A stretch of 64,000 bases of DNA, from the NCBI GenBank assembly GCA_050330635.1, contig JBHJNQ010000076.1, positions 1-64,000 of the forward strand, read 5' to 3'. Positions 24,705-34,536 of the stretch are shown here, one piece after another (the stretch's first letter is position 1; the number at the start of each line of letters is the position of its first letter). The position numbers and the translations under genes were made by a program. The notes under the pieces were generated by a model. That model did not search any database, was not told where the DNA came from, and saw nothing but the letters and a program-made list of their open reading frames with translations. The stretch is from CADEDH01 sp050330635 (GTDB taxonomy: Bacteria > Actinomycetota > Acidimicrobiia > Acidimicrobiales > SZUA-35).

Positions 24705-25137
24705 GCGGTTGCTCCCGGGTCCCGAGGTTGAGACTGGCTGTCACATGGCGCTGGCAGTATCTGCGGCAAGTGCTGATCGGCGAACCTGTAGCGGGCGAGG
24801 TCGAAGGCCATCACTGGCTTCACAGGCTCGAGATCGAACGGGTTGGGCGAGACGATGGCTCGAAGCTCTGCGCGTAGACAGGGTTGCGGCGTCGAGATGG
24901 TCGAGCACCAAGGCATCCACCACGGAGCGGCCTGCGAAATCCAGGACGTGATCGCTGGCCTGGACTCTCGGCTCGATCTTCTCTCCCTCACCCCAGCGGA
25001 GTTCGGGGACCTCGATCGACCAGTCGCCTCGGGTCGCTGATCGGGGCTTGCTGAGCAGCCCGGAGCGGTCGGCTTGAGTGATGCCCGTTTCACTTCCGGT
25101 GCGAGGTGGCGTGCTTATGGGTTGGGGACCGGTCTAT
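24705..25137. other. Short decayed stretch inside the smaller island unit
   Basis: No intact gene. A minus-strand piece near 24990-25040 reads GDWSIEVPE, like a short segment of the intact oxygenase (GDWSIEVPAPWH), followed by unrelated residues through VVDALVLDHLDAATL. This is too little to name a gene. Confidence 0.3.
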
Positions 25138-25419
25138 TCACTCGGCGTCGGCGAGGTAGGCGTCGAGGGCGTCGCGAATGACCTGGCTCTCTGTTGTGTG
25201 GTCGTTCTCGGCGCGCCGTTTGATCCGTTCCTTGTAGGCGGGCGGGGCCCGGAACGCGACGACCACAGCGGTTGCCTCACCGATGGTCGGGGTTCGCCGG
25301 CGCGTGGGCTTGATCCTGGCGAGTTCATGGTCGGTGAACTCGTGTTCTTCGAAGTCTCGTGCGATGTCGGCGATGTCGGTGTCGGTGAGTGGGTGTCCTG
25401 AGGTGTTTTTGCGGTTCAT
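25138..25419 (-). CDS. Ribbon-helix-helix-type antitoxin candidate
   Basis: A 93-residue protein. The N-terminus is acidic and flexible (TDTDIADIARDFEEHEF). The C-terminal part VVVAFRAPPAYKERIKRRAENDHTTES and VIRDALDAYL resembles CopG/BrnA-like DNA-binding antitoxins. Its ATG at 25419 overlaps the stop of the upstream small gene (ATGA), so the toxin-like gene comes first and the antitoxin second. The pair occupies the smaller tRNA-Ala island unit. The assignment is by composition, length and arrangement, not by a certain family match. Confidence 0.72.
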   Translation of the reverse strand: MNRKNTSGHPLTDTDIADIARDFEEHEFTDHELARIKPTRRRTPTIGEATAVVVAFRAPPAYKERIKRRAENDHTTESQVIRDALDAYLADAE

Positions 25420-25667
25420 GGTTTGTCTCCGGTGAGGTAGGCCCGAAACACCGGGCGTAGCGACATGGCATGGATGACCAGTTGTTCCTGGTTGATCTCC
25501 AGGTAGAGGATCTCGAGGAGGTTGCCGGCGGTGTCGGGGCCGATGCAGAGCCCCTTCGGTGGGTCGGTGTCCTCGTCGATGGTGTAGAAGCCGATTGAGT
25601 TGTTCCAGGCGTGGCTGATCTCCTCGTTGGTGAGGCCGTGACGGTGGGCGGTCACGAAGATCTCCAC
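25416..25667 (-). CDS. Small toxin-like protein paired with the RHH antitoxin
   Basis: An 83-residue protein starting at GTG 25667: MEIFVTAHRHGLTNEEISHAW, PPKGLCIGPDTAGNLLEI, QLVIHAMSLRPVFRAYL. The length, fold-like pattern (helix with H-G-(L/V)-T, central G-P-D-x-x-G-N-L-L-E, then VIHAM) and partner fit small actinobacterial toxins of the BrnT/RelE superfamily, but the exact family is uncertain. An AT-rich stretch (TATTACGCTTAATCTA on the minus strand) lies directly before GTG. It would allow a leaderless transcript and may be the operator. Confidence 0.68.
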   Translation of the reverse strand: MEIFVTAHRHGLTNEEISHAWNNSIGFYTIDEDTDPPKGLCIGPDTAGNLLEILYLEINQEQLVIHAMSLRPVFRAYLTGDKP

Positions 25668-25949
25668 TAGATTAAGCGTAATACGGATACGGGGTGCTGT
25701 CGGCCCTCGGGCGACAACGATTCAGGCGAAGCGTTTGGCAGCTGCCCCACCTTGAAAGGGCCGATCACGTCGACCGCCTGGTTGTGCGATCAGCCGAACT
25801 GCCGCGTTCCGCCATCGGACGCGTCCCGGTTCGATGGCACGGACCTCACGGCCACTCGGCGCCAGGGCAATAGAGAATCGACACCACGAGCCCGGCAACA
25901 GAACGAAGGTAGGTAGCCACAACTGAGAAACACACACTGAGCAACCAAA

Positions 25950-25994
25950 CGTGCGCGCACGTATCGCGCACGCCAACCAGAGCGAAGCGCTCTG
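25950..25994. repeat. GC palindrome and hairpin downstream of tRNA-Ala
   Basis: CGTGCGCG-CACGTAT-CGCGCACG (8-bp arms) followed by CAGAGCG-AAG-CGCTCTG (7-bp perfect stem, 25978-25994) in plus-strand order. The second hairpin lies about 30 bp after the 3' end of the minus-strand tRNA and could help end its transcript. The first belongs to the repeat family beside each tRNA fragment. Confidence 0.6.
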
Positions 25995-26022
25995 AACATA
26001 GCCTCTGACCTGGTCAAACGTG

Positions 26023-26096
26023 TGGAGCTGATGGGAATCGAACCCACGACCCCCTGCTTGCAAAGCAGGTGCTCTAGCCAACTGAGCTACAGCCCC
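26023..26096 (-). tRNA. tRNA-Ala (anticodon UGC)
   Basis: A full cloverleaf on the minus strand. The acceptor stem is GGGGCTG paired with CAGCTCC, including the G3-U70 wobble that identifies alanine tRNAs. It has D-arm AGCTCAGTTGGCTAGAGC, anticodon stem CTGCT/AGCAG around loop TTTGCAA (anticodon TGC) and T-arm GGTTCGATTCC. The discriminator A is at 26023 and CCA is not encoded. The gene is intact. Its 3' half is copied twice to the left, marking it as an integration target. Confidence 0.97.
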
Positions 26097-26325
26097 AGGG
26101 CTGACCAGGCTAGCGGCCGGCCGGTGGCGCCGGCGGTGTTTCAACTCGAGGTGCGGTGATCGGGGCCACCCACCGCACTCGGTGCTACCGTTCAGCGATG
26201 GTCCCGCTCGGGCGCTCGCCGTTTGTGCCCTCCGGGTGGCGGAGTCGAGTTCACTGGGAGGCGACGATGAGCACGACCGCCAGCAGCTTCTCGGCGGGGT
26301 CGCCACGAACGCGGTCGATGGCATC

Positions 26326-27027
26326 GTGACGCCAGACGCCGACGGCGCCTGGGCGCTCTACGCCGACACCAGGGATCGGCTGCTCGCCCTCGTCCGACCG
26401 CTGAGCGCCGAGGAGGCCGCCCGCCCTGTGCCCCTGACGTCGGGCTGGACGATCGCTGCGGTGGCCGCCCACGTCTGTGGCCTCAACGCCGACGTGGCCG
26501 CCGGGATGCGAGAGGGCCTCGGCACCGACGAGCGGACGGCTCACCAGGTCGCCATCCGGGCCGGTCGCTCCGTCGACGAGGTGTGCGACGAGTGGCTCGG
26601 TCACGCCCCCGCCATGGAGCGGGCCATCGGCGACGATCCGTTCTTCGGGCGCCGCCTGGCCGCCGACCTCGTCGTCCACCTCCACGACGTCGAGCACGCC
26701 CTCGGGCGATCGGTCGACCCCGACGACGAGGCCACCCGCAGCGGGGCCCGCACCTACGCCGCCCGCACCCCCGACCGCCTGGCCGCCGTGGCACACATTG
26801 CGGTGACGATCGAGCTGAGCGACGGGAGCCGGTTCGCCCCCACCGACCAGCGTTTCGGCCCGGAAGCGTTGATCCTGCGGGCCGCTCCCTACGACTTCCT
26901 CCGCTCCGTCACCGGCCGCCGCAGTCGGCGTCAGGTGGCCGCCCTCGACTGGTCGGGCGACCCCACCGCCGTCCTCGATCACCTGTGCCCCTACGGGCCG
27001 CTGCGCTCCACCGACGCCGAGATCTGA
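26326..27027 (+). CDS. Mycothiol-dependent maleylpyruvate isomerase-like (DinB superfamily) protein
   Basis: A protein of about 233 residues with the four-helix DinB/MDMPI layout: a helix starting TRDRLLALVRPLSAEEAARPVPLTSGW (in two pieces), the HVCGLN segment with a metal-ligand-type His, and DLVVHLHDVEHALG with further His residues near residue 125. The C-terminal 70 residues form the SCP2-like domain often attached in actinobacteria (DGSRFAPTD, then LSDGS strands). Members include thiol-dependent isomerases and many proteins of unknown function. I chose GTG 26326 because upstream codons look non-coding; no clear ribosome site is present. Confidence 0.82.
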   Translation: MTPDADGAWALYADTRDRLLALVRPLSAEEAARPVPLTSGWTIAAVAAHVCGLNADVAAGMREGLGTDERTAHQVAIRAGRSVDEVCDEWLGHAPAMERAIGDDPFFGRRLAADLVVHLHDVEHALGRSVDPDDEATRSGARTYAARTPDRLAAVAHIAVTIELSDGSRFAPTDQRFGPEALILRAAPYDFLRSVTGRRSRRQVAALDWSGDPTAVLDHLCPYGPLRSTDAEI

Positions 27028-27074
27028 CGCTCAGGTAGCCGGGGTGTGTCGGCGGCCATGCTGGGCCCCGGCAC

Positions 27075-27201
27075 GATCTGACAGCGGTCGCTCCCGGAAT
27101 CGGGAGGTGCGACGGCCAGAAGGGTCCGGGACCGCCACCCCTGCCCGATCTGGCAGCGGTCGTTCCAGGAAACGGGGGGTGTCACGGCCAGAAGGGCAGG
27201 G
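27075..27201. repeat. Two REP-like palindromic units with 72-bp period
   Basis: Both units contain GATCTG(A/G)CAGCGGTCG near the left and CACGGCCAGAAGGG (or CGACGGCCAGAAGGG) near the right, at 27075 and 27147. Unit 1 has an inner perfect hairpin CTCCCG-GAAT-CGGGAG. Unit 2 is enclosed by CCCTGCCC ... GGGCAGGG (27139-27146, 27194-27201) with an inner CTGGC/GCCAG pair. They lie in the 300-bp gap before the kinase gene and look like an interspersed palindromic repeat. Confidence 0.6.
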
Positions 27202-27344
27202 AGCGGCGTCGGCCGCCGCGGCCCGGCGTCGCCGCCCGTGCGCCGCAGCCGACGCCGGCGACGGCCGGGCCGACGAGGAAAGGTGCCCGTCGACGGGCGC
27301 CCGATGCCGATTAGTGTGGGTAGCGGAGAGGATTGGGGCAGCCC

Positions 27345-29201
<1,857 letters not shown>

Positions 29202-29442
29202 CCGCGGCCCGCCAGCACCCAGGGCCCCTCGCCGTGATGTCCGGCCCGGGCGCCCTGCGGCGATGGGCCACCCTCGCGGTGGCTCGGGATGCGCTCGACC
29301 GGCGGACGGTGGGGAGCGGGTGTGCCCACGGGCCGGGGAACCCGATGGTCCACCACGGGCCGGCGAGGGTGGGGGCGGTGCCCAGTGACAAGAGGCCGTT
29401 GATCCGAGGCAATGCCACGCCATCGAGCGACACCATCGGCCC

Positions 29443-30618
29443 ATGTCTCGCTCCCGGTGCCTGGCCGGACTCGTCGCCGTCGTGGTCGTCACGCTCAGCT
29501 CACTGCTCGAGCCGGCCCTCACGGCGGCCCCGGCGGCGGCCGCCGACAAACCGGTCGTGTACCTCACGTTCGATGACGGACCAGGGAGCTACACCCCGCA
29601 GTTCCTCGACCTCCTCGCCCACCACGACATACGGGCCACGTTCTTCGTGACCGGCCAGCACACCACCACCGACGGTGCCCTGGCCCGCCGCATGGTTGCC
29701 GAGGGCCACGCCCTCGGCAACCACAGCTGGTCGCACCCCCGGCTGACGTCGCTGTCCAACGCCGCCATCGCCGGTCAGTTCGCCGCCACCAACCGGGCCA
29801 TCGCGGCCGCCACCGGGGTGGTGCCGACCTGCTACCGCCCCCCCTATGGTGCGGTCGACGCCCGCGTCCACGCCGTCGCCGTGGCCGTCGGTCTGCCCAA
29901 CGCCGAGTGGCGGACCGCCAGCTCCGGAAGTCACTGGGGCCTGTGGGACATCGACACCAACGACTGGCGCCTCAGCGTCGCCGGCGGCACCTGGACCGAG
30001 GCCGACATGCGACGCCAGCTCGACCGGGTCGGCGACGGCGACACCGTCCTCCTCCACGACGGCGGCCTCCACCGCTCCCGCGGTCTCGCCGTCCTCGGCC
30101 GGTGGCTGGCCGCCAACCACGACCGCTTCGACTTCCGCCCCCTGCCCGGCTGTGGGGGAGTCGTCAGCGAAGCACCGTTCGACCCCGCCCACCCGGAGCG
30201 CTGGCATCGGTTCCAGATCGCCCGCCTCTACCGAGCCTACTTCGACCGGGCCCCCGACCCCGACGGTTGGGACTACTGGAACGAGCAGTTCAGCCGGGGC
30301 CTGTCACCGATCGGGATCAGCCACTGGTTCGCCCGCAGCTCCGAGTTCGCCCTCCTCGGCGAGCGGTCCGACACCGAGCTCGTCACCTTTGTCTACCGGC
30401 AGATCCTCGACCGGGAACCCGACCCCGACGGCCTGACCTACTGGGTCGGCGAGCTGGCCCGTGGCCTCGACCGTGGGGCCCTCGTCTACTACTTCTCCGA
30501 GAGCGACGAGTTCATCGTCCGCTCGGCCCCGATGCTGACCGGCGGCTGCTACAGCGGCGAGTTTGGATCCTCCTACGCCTGCTGGGCCGCCCAGCTTCCC
30601 CCCGCTCAGCGGTGGTGA
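29443..30618 (+). CDS. Secreted polysaccharide deacetylase with C-terminal DUF4214-like repeats
   Basis: A 391-residue exported protein. Residues 1-34 form a signal peptide (LAGLVAVVVVTLSSLLEPAL, then an AAPAAAADK cleavage region). The NodB domain has all five motifs: TFDDGPG, HSWSHP, RPPYG, the DIDTNDW tryptophan motif and LLHDGG, so metal-dependent N-deacetylation of chitin- or peptidoglycan-like glycans is likely. The last 140 residues contain two repeats with the pattern FDR-PDPDG-YW (DRAPDPDGWDYW and DREPDPDGLTYW), as in DUF4214 proteins, possibly calcium or surface binding. It starts at ATG 29443. Confidence 0.94.
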   Translation: MSRSRCLAGLVAVVVVTLSSLLEPALTAAPAAAADKPVVYLTFDDGPGSYTPQFLDLLAHHDIRATFFVTGQHTTTDGALARRMVAEGHALGNHSWSHPRLTSLSNAAIAGQFAATNRAIAAATGVVPTCYRPPYGAVDARVHAVAVAVGLPNAEWRTASSGSHWGLWDIDTNDWRLSVAGGTWTEADMRRQLDRVGDGDTVLLHDGGLHRSRGLAVLGRWLAANHDRFDFRPLPGCGGVVSEAPFDPAHPERWHRFQIARLYRAYFDRAPDPDGWDYWNEQFSRGLSPIGISHWFARSSEFALLGERSDTELVTFVYRQILDREPDPDGLTYWVGELARGLDRGALVYYFSESDEFIVRSAPMLTGGCYSGEFGSSYACWAAQLPPAQRW

Positions 30619-30815
30619 GGGCCACCGCTGCGGCCCCGACGCCCGGCCTCGACGCCCGGAGCGAGCCGGTCGGAGCGAGCGGTCATCAGGGGTCGCTGGT
30701 AGGACGAGATCTCGGCCATCGAGTTCGTGGTGGCGAACACCAAACGCTGACCGTCGCAACGCTGATCACCGCACCGGCCGAGGTCCGTCACGGAGATGTT
30801 GTTCCGTTCAAAGAC

Positions 30816-30851
30816 TTGACTGAGTCCAAAATCTAGCCCAGACTCTCCCCT
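30816..30851 (+). promoter_or_regulatory. Promoter of furA-katG, probably leaderless, with a Fur-like palindrome
   Basis: TTGACT (30816-30821) is a good -35 element. CAGACT 17 bp later serves as a plausible -10, placing the start of transcription at or next to GTG 30852. No ribosome site precedes GTG. GACTGAGTC within the spacer region is a short palindrome in an AT-richer patch where FurA would be expected to bind. Mycobacterial furA-katG transcripts are arranged in a similar way. Confidence 0.5.
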
Positions 30852-31274
30852 GTGTCAGTCGAACCCGCCGAGACGCTCCGTGACCACGGGCTCCAGGTGA
30901 CCGCGCAACGCCTGGCCGTGATCCGCGCCGTGTCCGCCCATCCGCACGGCACGGCGAACGATGTGGCCGAGAGCGTCAGGGAGGAGATCGGTGCGATCTC
31001 CCGTCAGTCGGTCTACGACACGCTCACCGTCCTGGCCGAGAATTACATCATCCGGCGGATCCAGCCGGCGGGCTCGCCGACGAGATACGAGGACAGGGTG
31101 GGCGACAACCACCATCATCTCGTCTGCCGGAGCTGTGACCGTCTCGTCGACGTCGATTGTGCCGTCGGCGACACACCTTGCCTCACGCCCTCGGACGACT
31201 GGCAGTTCGACGTCCACGAGGCTGAGGTCATCTACTGGGGCACCTGCCCCGAGTGTCAGGCCTCTAGGGTCTGA
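30852..31274 (+). CDS. furA: Fur-family transcriptional repressor (FurA/CatR type)
   Basis: A 140-residue redox- and metal-sensing repressor. The winged helix is in residues 10-85 (LQVTAQRLAVIRAVSAHPHG, SRQSVYDTLTVLAE). A metal-binding region HHHLVCRSC follows. The first Cys pair CRSC and the last pair CPEC near residue 134 fit a structural zinc site. It lies 96 bp upstream of katG on the same strand, the conserved furA-katG arrangement in which FurA represses both genes until peroxide inactivates it. It starts at GTG 30852, apparently leaderless. Confidence 0.93.
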   Translation: MSVEPAETLRDHGLQVTAQRLAVIRAVSAHPHGTANDVAESVREEIGAISRQSVYDTLTVLAENYIIRRIQPAGSPTRYEDRVGDNHHHLVCRSCDRLVDVDCAVGDTPCLTPSDDWQFDVHEAEVIYWGTCPECQASRV

Positions 31275-31370
31275 CCACAGGGTGGCCTCCGTGACGGCGG
31301 AACCCCCCAAGCAACCAGCACACATCACCCTTCACAACCGATCATTCACACTGGATAAGCAGGAGATCCG

Positions 31371-33560
31371 ATGACTGAAAGCTCGACGAATACCCCGGAA
31401 TGGGGTTCGCTCACCTCGAACGAGTTCCAATCCAACGAGAAGTGGTGGCCGAACCAGCTGAACCTGCGGATGCTCCATCAGAACCACCCCGACTCGACGC
31501 CGTTCGGGCCCGACTTCGACTACGCCGAGGCCGTGGCGGGGATCGACTTCGATCAGCTGACGCGCGACGTCGACGCCATCATGACCGACTCCAAGGAGTG
31601 GTGGCCGGCCGACTGGGGTCACTACGGCGGGTTCTTCATCCGTATGAGCTGGCACGCCGCCGGCACCTACCGGGTGCACGACGGTCGCGGCGGGGCCGGC
31701 ACCGGCGCCCAGCGCTTCGCCCCCCTCAACTCCTGGCCCGACAACGGCAACCTCGACAAGGCCCGCCGACTGCTGCTGCCCATCAAGGAGAAGCACGGCA
31801 AGGCCATCTCCTGGGCTGACCTGCTGGTCTTCGCCGGCAACCGTGCCCTCGAGACCATGGGCTTCAAGACCTTCGGCTTCGCCTTCGGCCGCTCCGACAT
31901 CTGGGCCCCCGAGGACGACATCTACTGGGGCCCGGAGAACGAGTGGCTCGGCGATCAGCGCTACTCCCGCGACCGCGAGCTGGCCAACCCCCTGGCCGCG
32001 GTGCAGATGGGCCTCATCTACGTGAACCCCGAGGGCCCCAACGGTGTGCCCGACGCCCTTGCCTCGGGTCGTGACATCCGCGAGACGTTCAAGCGGATGG
32101 CCATGAACGACGAGGAGACCGTCGCCCTCACCGTCGGCGGTCACACCTTCGGCAAGATGCACGGCAACGGTCCTCCCGAGCTCGTGGGCGCCGAGCCCGA
32201 GGGCGGTGGCCTCGCCGACCAGGGCTTCGGATGGGTCAGCACCCACGAGACCGGCCTCGGCCAGTTCACCATCACCTCCGGCCTCGAGGGTGCCTGGACC
32301 CCCACCCCCACCAAGTGGGACAACATGTACCTCGAGACGATCTTCGCCCACGAGTGGGAGGTGGTCGAGTCGCCGGCGGGGGCCAAGCAGTGGCAGCCCC
32401 GTGAAGTGAAGGACGGCTTCATGGTTCCGCCGCTGGAGCCCGGAGCCCCCGAGACCAAGCCGACGATGACGACCGCCGACATGGCGATGATCGTCGACCC
32501 GCTCTATCTCGAGATCTCCAAGCGGTTCCACGAGAATCCCGATCAGCTGGCCGATGCCTTCGCCCGGGCCTGGTTCAAGCTCCTCCACCGTGACATGGGC
32601 CCAGCGGCCCGCTACGTCGGCCCCCAGGTCCCCAGCGAGCAGCTCGACTGGCAGGACAACGTGCCCGCCAACGAGGCGAAGGCGATCGGCGACGCTGAGA
32701 TCACCGAGCTGAAGTCGATCATCCTCGACTCGGGCCTGACCACCGAGCAACTGGTGAAGACGGCATGGGCCGCGGCCTCCACCTACCGTCGCACCGACTA
32801 CCGCGGCGGTGCCAACGGTGCCCGGATCCGGCTCGAGCCCCAGCGCAGCTGGGACATGAACGTCCAGGCCGGCGTCGGTGCGGTGATCACCAAGCTGGAG
32901 GAGATCCAGGGCGAGTTCAACGGCAAGGGCGGCGCCCAGGTGTCGCTCGCCGACCTGATCGTCCTCGGTGGCACCGCCGCCGTCGAGGCCGCGGCTAGGG
33001 CCGCCGGTCACGACATCACCGTGCCGTTCACCCCGGGCCGGACCGACGTCGACCAGGACAGCGTCGACGTCGAATCCTTCTCCTACCTCGAGGGAACGGC
33101 CGACGGGTTCCGCAACTACGTGGCCAAGCAGGGCGCCATCCCGAGCGAGCATCTGCTCATCGACAAGGCGTTCATGCTGAACCTGACGGCGCCGCAGATG
33201 ACCGCCCTCGTCGGTGGTCTCCGCGTGCTGGGCAACAATGTCGGCGGCGAAGGCTACGGCGTGTTCACCGACCGACCGGGTCAGCTCACCACCGACTTCT
33301 TCCGCAACCTCCTCGACATGGGCGTGCGGTGGGCCGCCGTCGGCGAGGCGGAGGACGTGTTCGAGGGCCGTGACCGGGCCACCGGCGATCCGAAGTGGAC
33401 GGCCACCCGAGTCGATCTCGTGTTCGGTTCCAACAGCCAGCTCCGGGCCATCGCCGAGGAGTACGCCTCCTCCGCCGGCGGCGACGAGCTGTTCCTGAAC
33501 CATTTCATGAACGGCTGGGTCAAGGTGATGGAGAACGACCGCTTCGATCTCCATCGCTGA
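31371..33560 (+). CDS. katG: Bifunctional catalase-peroxidase
   Basis: A 729-residue haem enzyme that removes hydrogen peroxide and oxidises organic donors. The distal site RMSWHAAGTYR supplies the catalytic Arg, Trp and His. The proximal haem ligand His is in VGGHTFGK. The Trp of SWHAAG, the Tyr of MGLIYVNPEGP and the Met of FKRMAMNDEE are the residues that form the Met-Tyr-Trp adduct needed for catalase activity. The C-terminal duplicated domain follows from about residue 430. The length and motifs are fully standard. ATG 31371 has GGAG six bases upstream. It is co-oriented with furA and ends before a strong hairpin. Confidence 0.98.
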   Translation: MTESSTNTPEWGSLTSNEFQSNEKWWPNQLNLRMLHQNHPDSTPFGPDFDYAEAVAGIDFDQLTRDVDAIMTDSKEWWPADWGHYGGFFIRMSWHAAGTYRVHDGRGGAGTGAQRFAPLNSWPDNGNLDKARRLLLPIKEKHGKAISWADLLVFAGNRALETMGFKTFGFAFGRSDIWAPEDDIYWGPENEWLGDQRYSRDRELANPLAAVQMGLIYVNPEGPNGVPDALASGRDIRETFKRMAMNDEETVALTVGGHTFGKMHGNGPPELVGAEPEGGGLADQGFGWVSTHETGLGQFTITSGLEGAWTPTPTKWDNMYLETIFAHEWEVVESPAGAKQWQPREVKDGFMVPPLEPGAPETKPTMTTADMAMIVDPLYLEISKRFHENPDQLADAFARAWFKLLHRDMGPAARYVGPQVPSEQLDWQDNVPANEAKAIGDAEITELKSIILDSGLTTEQLVKTAWAAASTYRRTDYRGGANGARIRLEPQRSWDMNVQAGVGAVITKLEEIQGEFNGKGGAQVSLADLIVLGGTAAVEAAARAAGHDITVPFTPGRTDVDQDSVDVESFSYLEGTADGFRNYVAKQGAIPSEHLLIDKAFMLNLTAPQMTALVGGLRVLGNNVGGEGYGVFTDRPGQLTTDFFRNLLDMGVRWAAVGEAEDVFEGRDRATGDPKWTATRVDLVFGSNSQLRAIAEEYASSAGGDELFLNHFMNGWVKVMENDRFDLHR

Positions 33561-33604
33561 GGCCACTCCACCCCGAGTCGGCTCTGCCGAGCTCGACTGA
33601 TCCA

Positions 33605-33637
33605 CGGTGGGGCGCTACCACGGGTAGCGCCCCACCG
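33605..33637. terminator. Strong hairpin between convergent katG and SDR genes
   Basis: A perfect 15-bp stem (CGGTGGGGCGCTACC with its complement) and a 3-base loop ACG, 45 bp after the katG stop and 60 bp after the end of the convergent SDR gene. It has no U-tract, but the length and position fit a bidirectional terminator. Confidence 0.75.
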
Positions 33638-33697
33638 GCGCGTCCGGGCCCCGGGTCGGACCGGCTCGGTGTGTCCGGCCGCCGGGCCTCGGACGGG

Positions 33698-34426
33698 TCA
33701 GGCCGTCATGCCGCCGTCGACGACGAACTCCGAACCGGTGCAGTAGGTGCTGTCGTCGGAGGCGAGGAACAGGGCTAGCTTGGCCACCTCGTCGGGCGAA
33801 GCCTCGTGACCCATGGGGATCCGCTCGTCGACCATCTGACGCACCCCCATCCGGTCGAACTCGTCGGCCATGGGGGTGTCGATGATGCCGGGGTGGATCG
33901 AGTTGACCCGCACCTGATGGGGGGCCAGCTCCTGGGCCAGGCTGCGGGTCATGCCCCGCACCGCCCACTTGCTGGCGCCGTAGGCCAGCGCCATGCCCGC
34001 CCCCCGGAGCCCGGCGATCGACGAGATGTTGATGATCGACCCCGAGCGCTGTTCCTGCATGATCGGGGCCACCGCCTTGAGGCCGAGGAAGACGCCGGTC
34101 TGGTTGACGGCGATGATCGTGTCCCACAGGTCGCGGTCGGTGTCGGCCAGGCCGGCGATGCGGAAGATGCCGGCGTTGTTGACGAGGACGTCGATGCGGC
34201 CGTGCTCGGCCACGATCTCCTTGGTGATCGTGGCCCACGCCGCCTCGTCGGTCACGTCGTGCTCGAAGAACGTGCCGCCGATCTCGTCGGCCACGAGACG
34301 CCCCTCGGCGAGCACGTCGGTCAGGTAGACCGTCGCCCCCTCCGCTGCGAAAAGGCGGCCCTCGGCCGCTCCCTGACCCCGGGCTCCGCCGGAGATCAAC
34401 GCCACCTTGCCATCGAGTCGTGCCAT
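33698..34426 (-). CDS. Short-chain dehydrogenase/reductase (hydroxysteroid or glucose dehydrogenase type)
   Basis: A 242-residue classical SDR. The cofactor loop is GGARGQGAAEG, followed by VYLTDVLAEG, where the Asp after the second strand favours NAD. The catalytic Ser is in NISSIAG and the Tyr-Lys pair in YGASKWA; NNAG is present. HPGIIDTPM and the C-terminal GSEFVVDGGMTA are typical. Similar proteins oxidise 3-alpha- or 20-beta-hydroxysteroids and other secondary alcohols. It is a single gene, convergent with katG. The substrate is not decidable from the sequence. Confidence 0.95.
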   Translation of the reverse strand: MARLDGKVALISGGARGQGAAEGRLFAAEGATVYLTDVLAEGRLVADEIGGTFFEHDVTDEAAWATITKEIVAEHGRIDVLVNNAGIFRIAGLADTDRDLWDTIIAVNQTGVFLGLKAVAPIMQEQRSGSIINISSIAGLRGAGMALAYGASKWAVRGMTRSLAQELAPHQVRVNSIHPGIIDTPMADEFDRMGVRQMVDERIPMGHEASPDEVAKLALFLASDDSTYCTGSEFVVDGGMTA

Positions 34427-34536
34427 GGGCGCCGAGCCTAGATCCCCGCCGCCGCCAGGGCCCGCCCACGGAACGGGCCCCGTGGCCAGGCCTGGCCCGT
34501 CGGTTGGTGGTCACCAGGGATCGGTAACCTGACGCC

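Noticed and set aside
31332..33605. 757-residue minus-strand frame opposite katG
   Set aside because: It mirrors katG in a GC-rich frame. katG has full catalytic motifs and a ribosome site.
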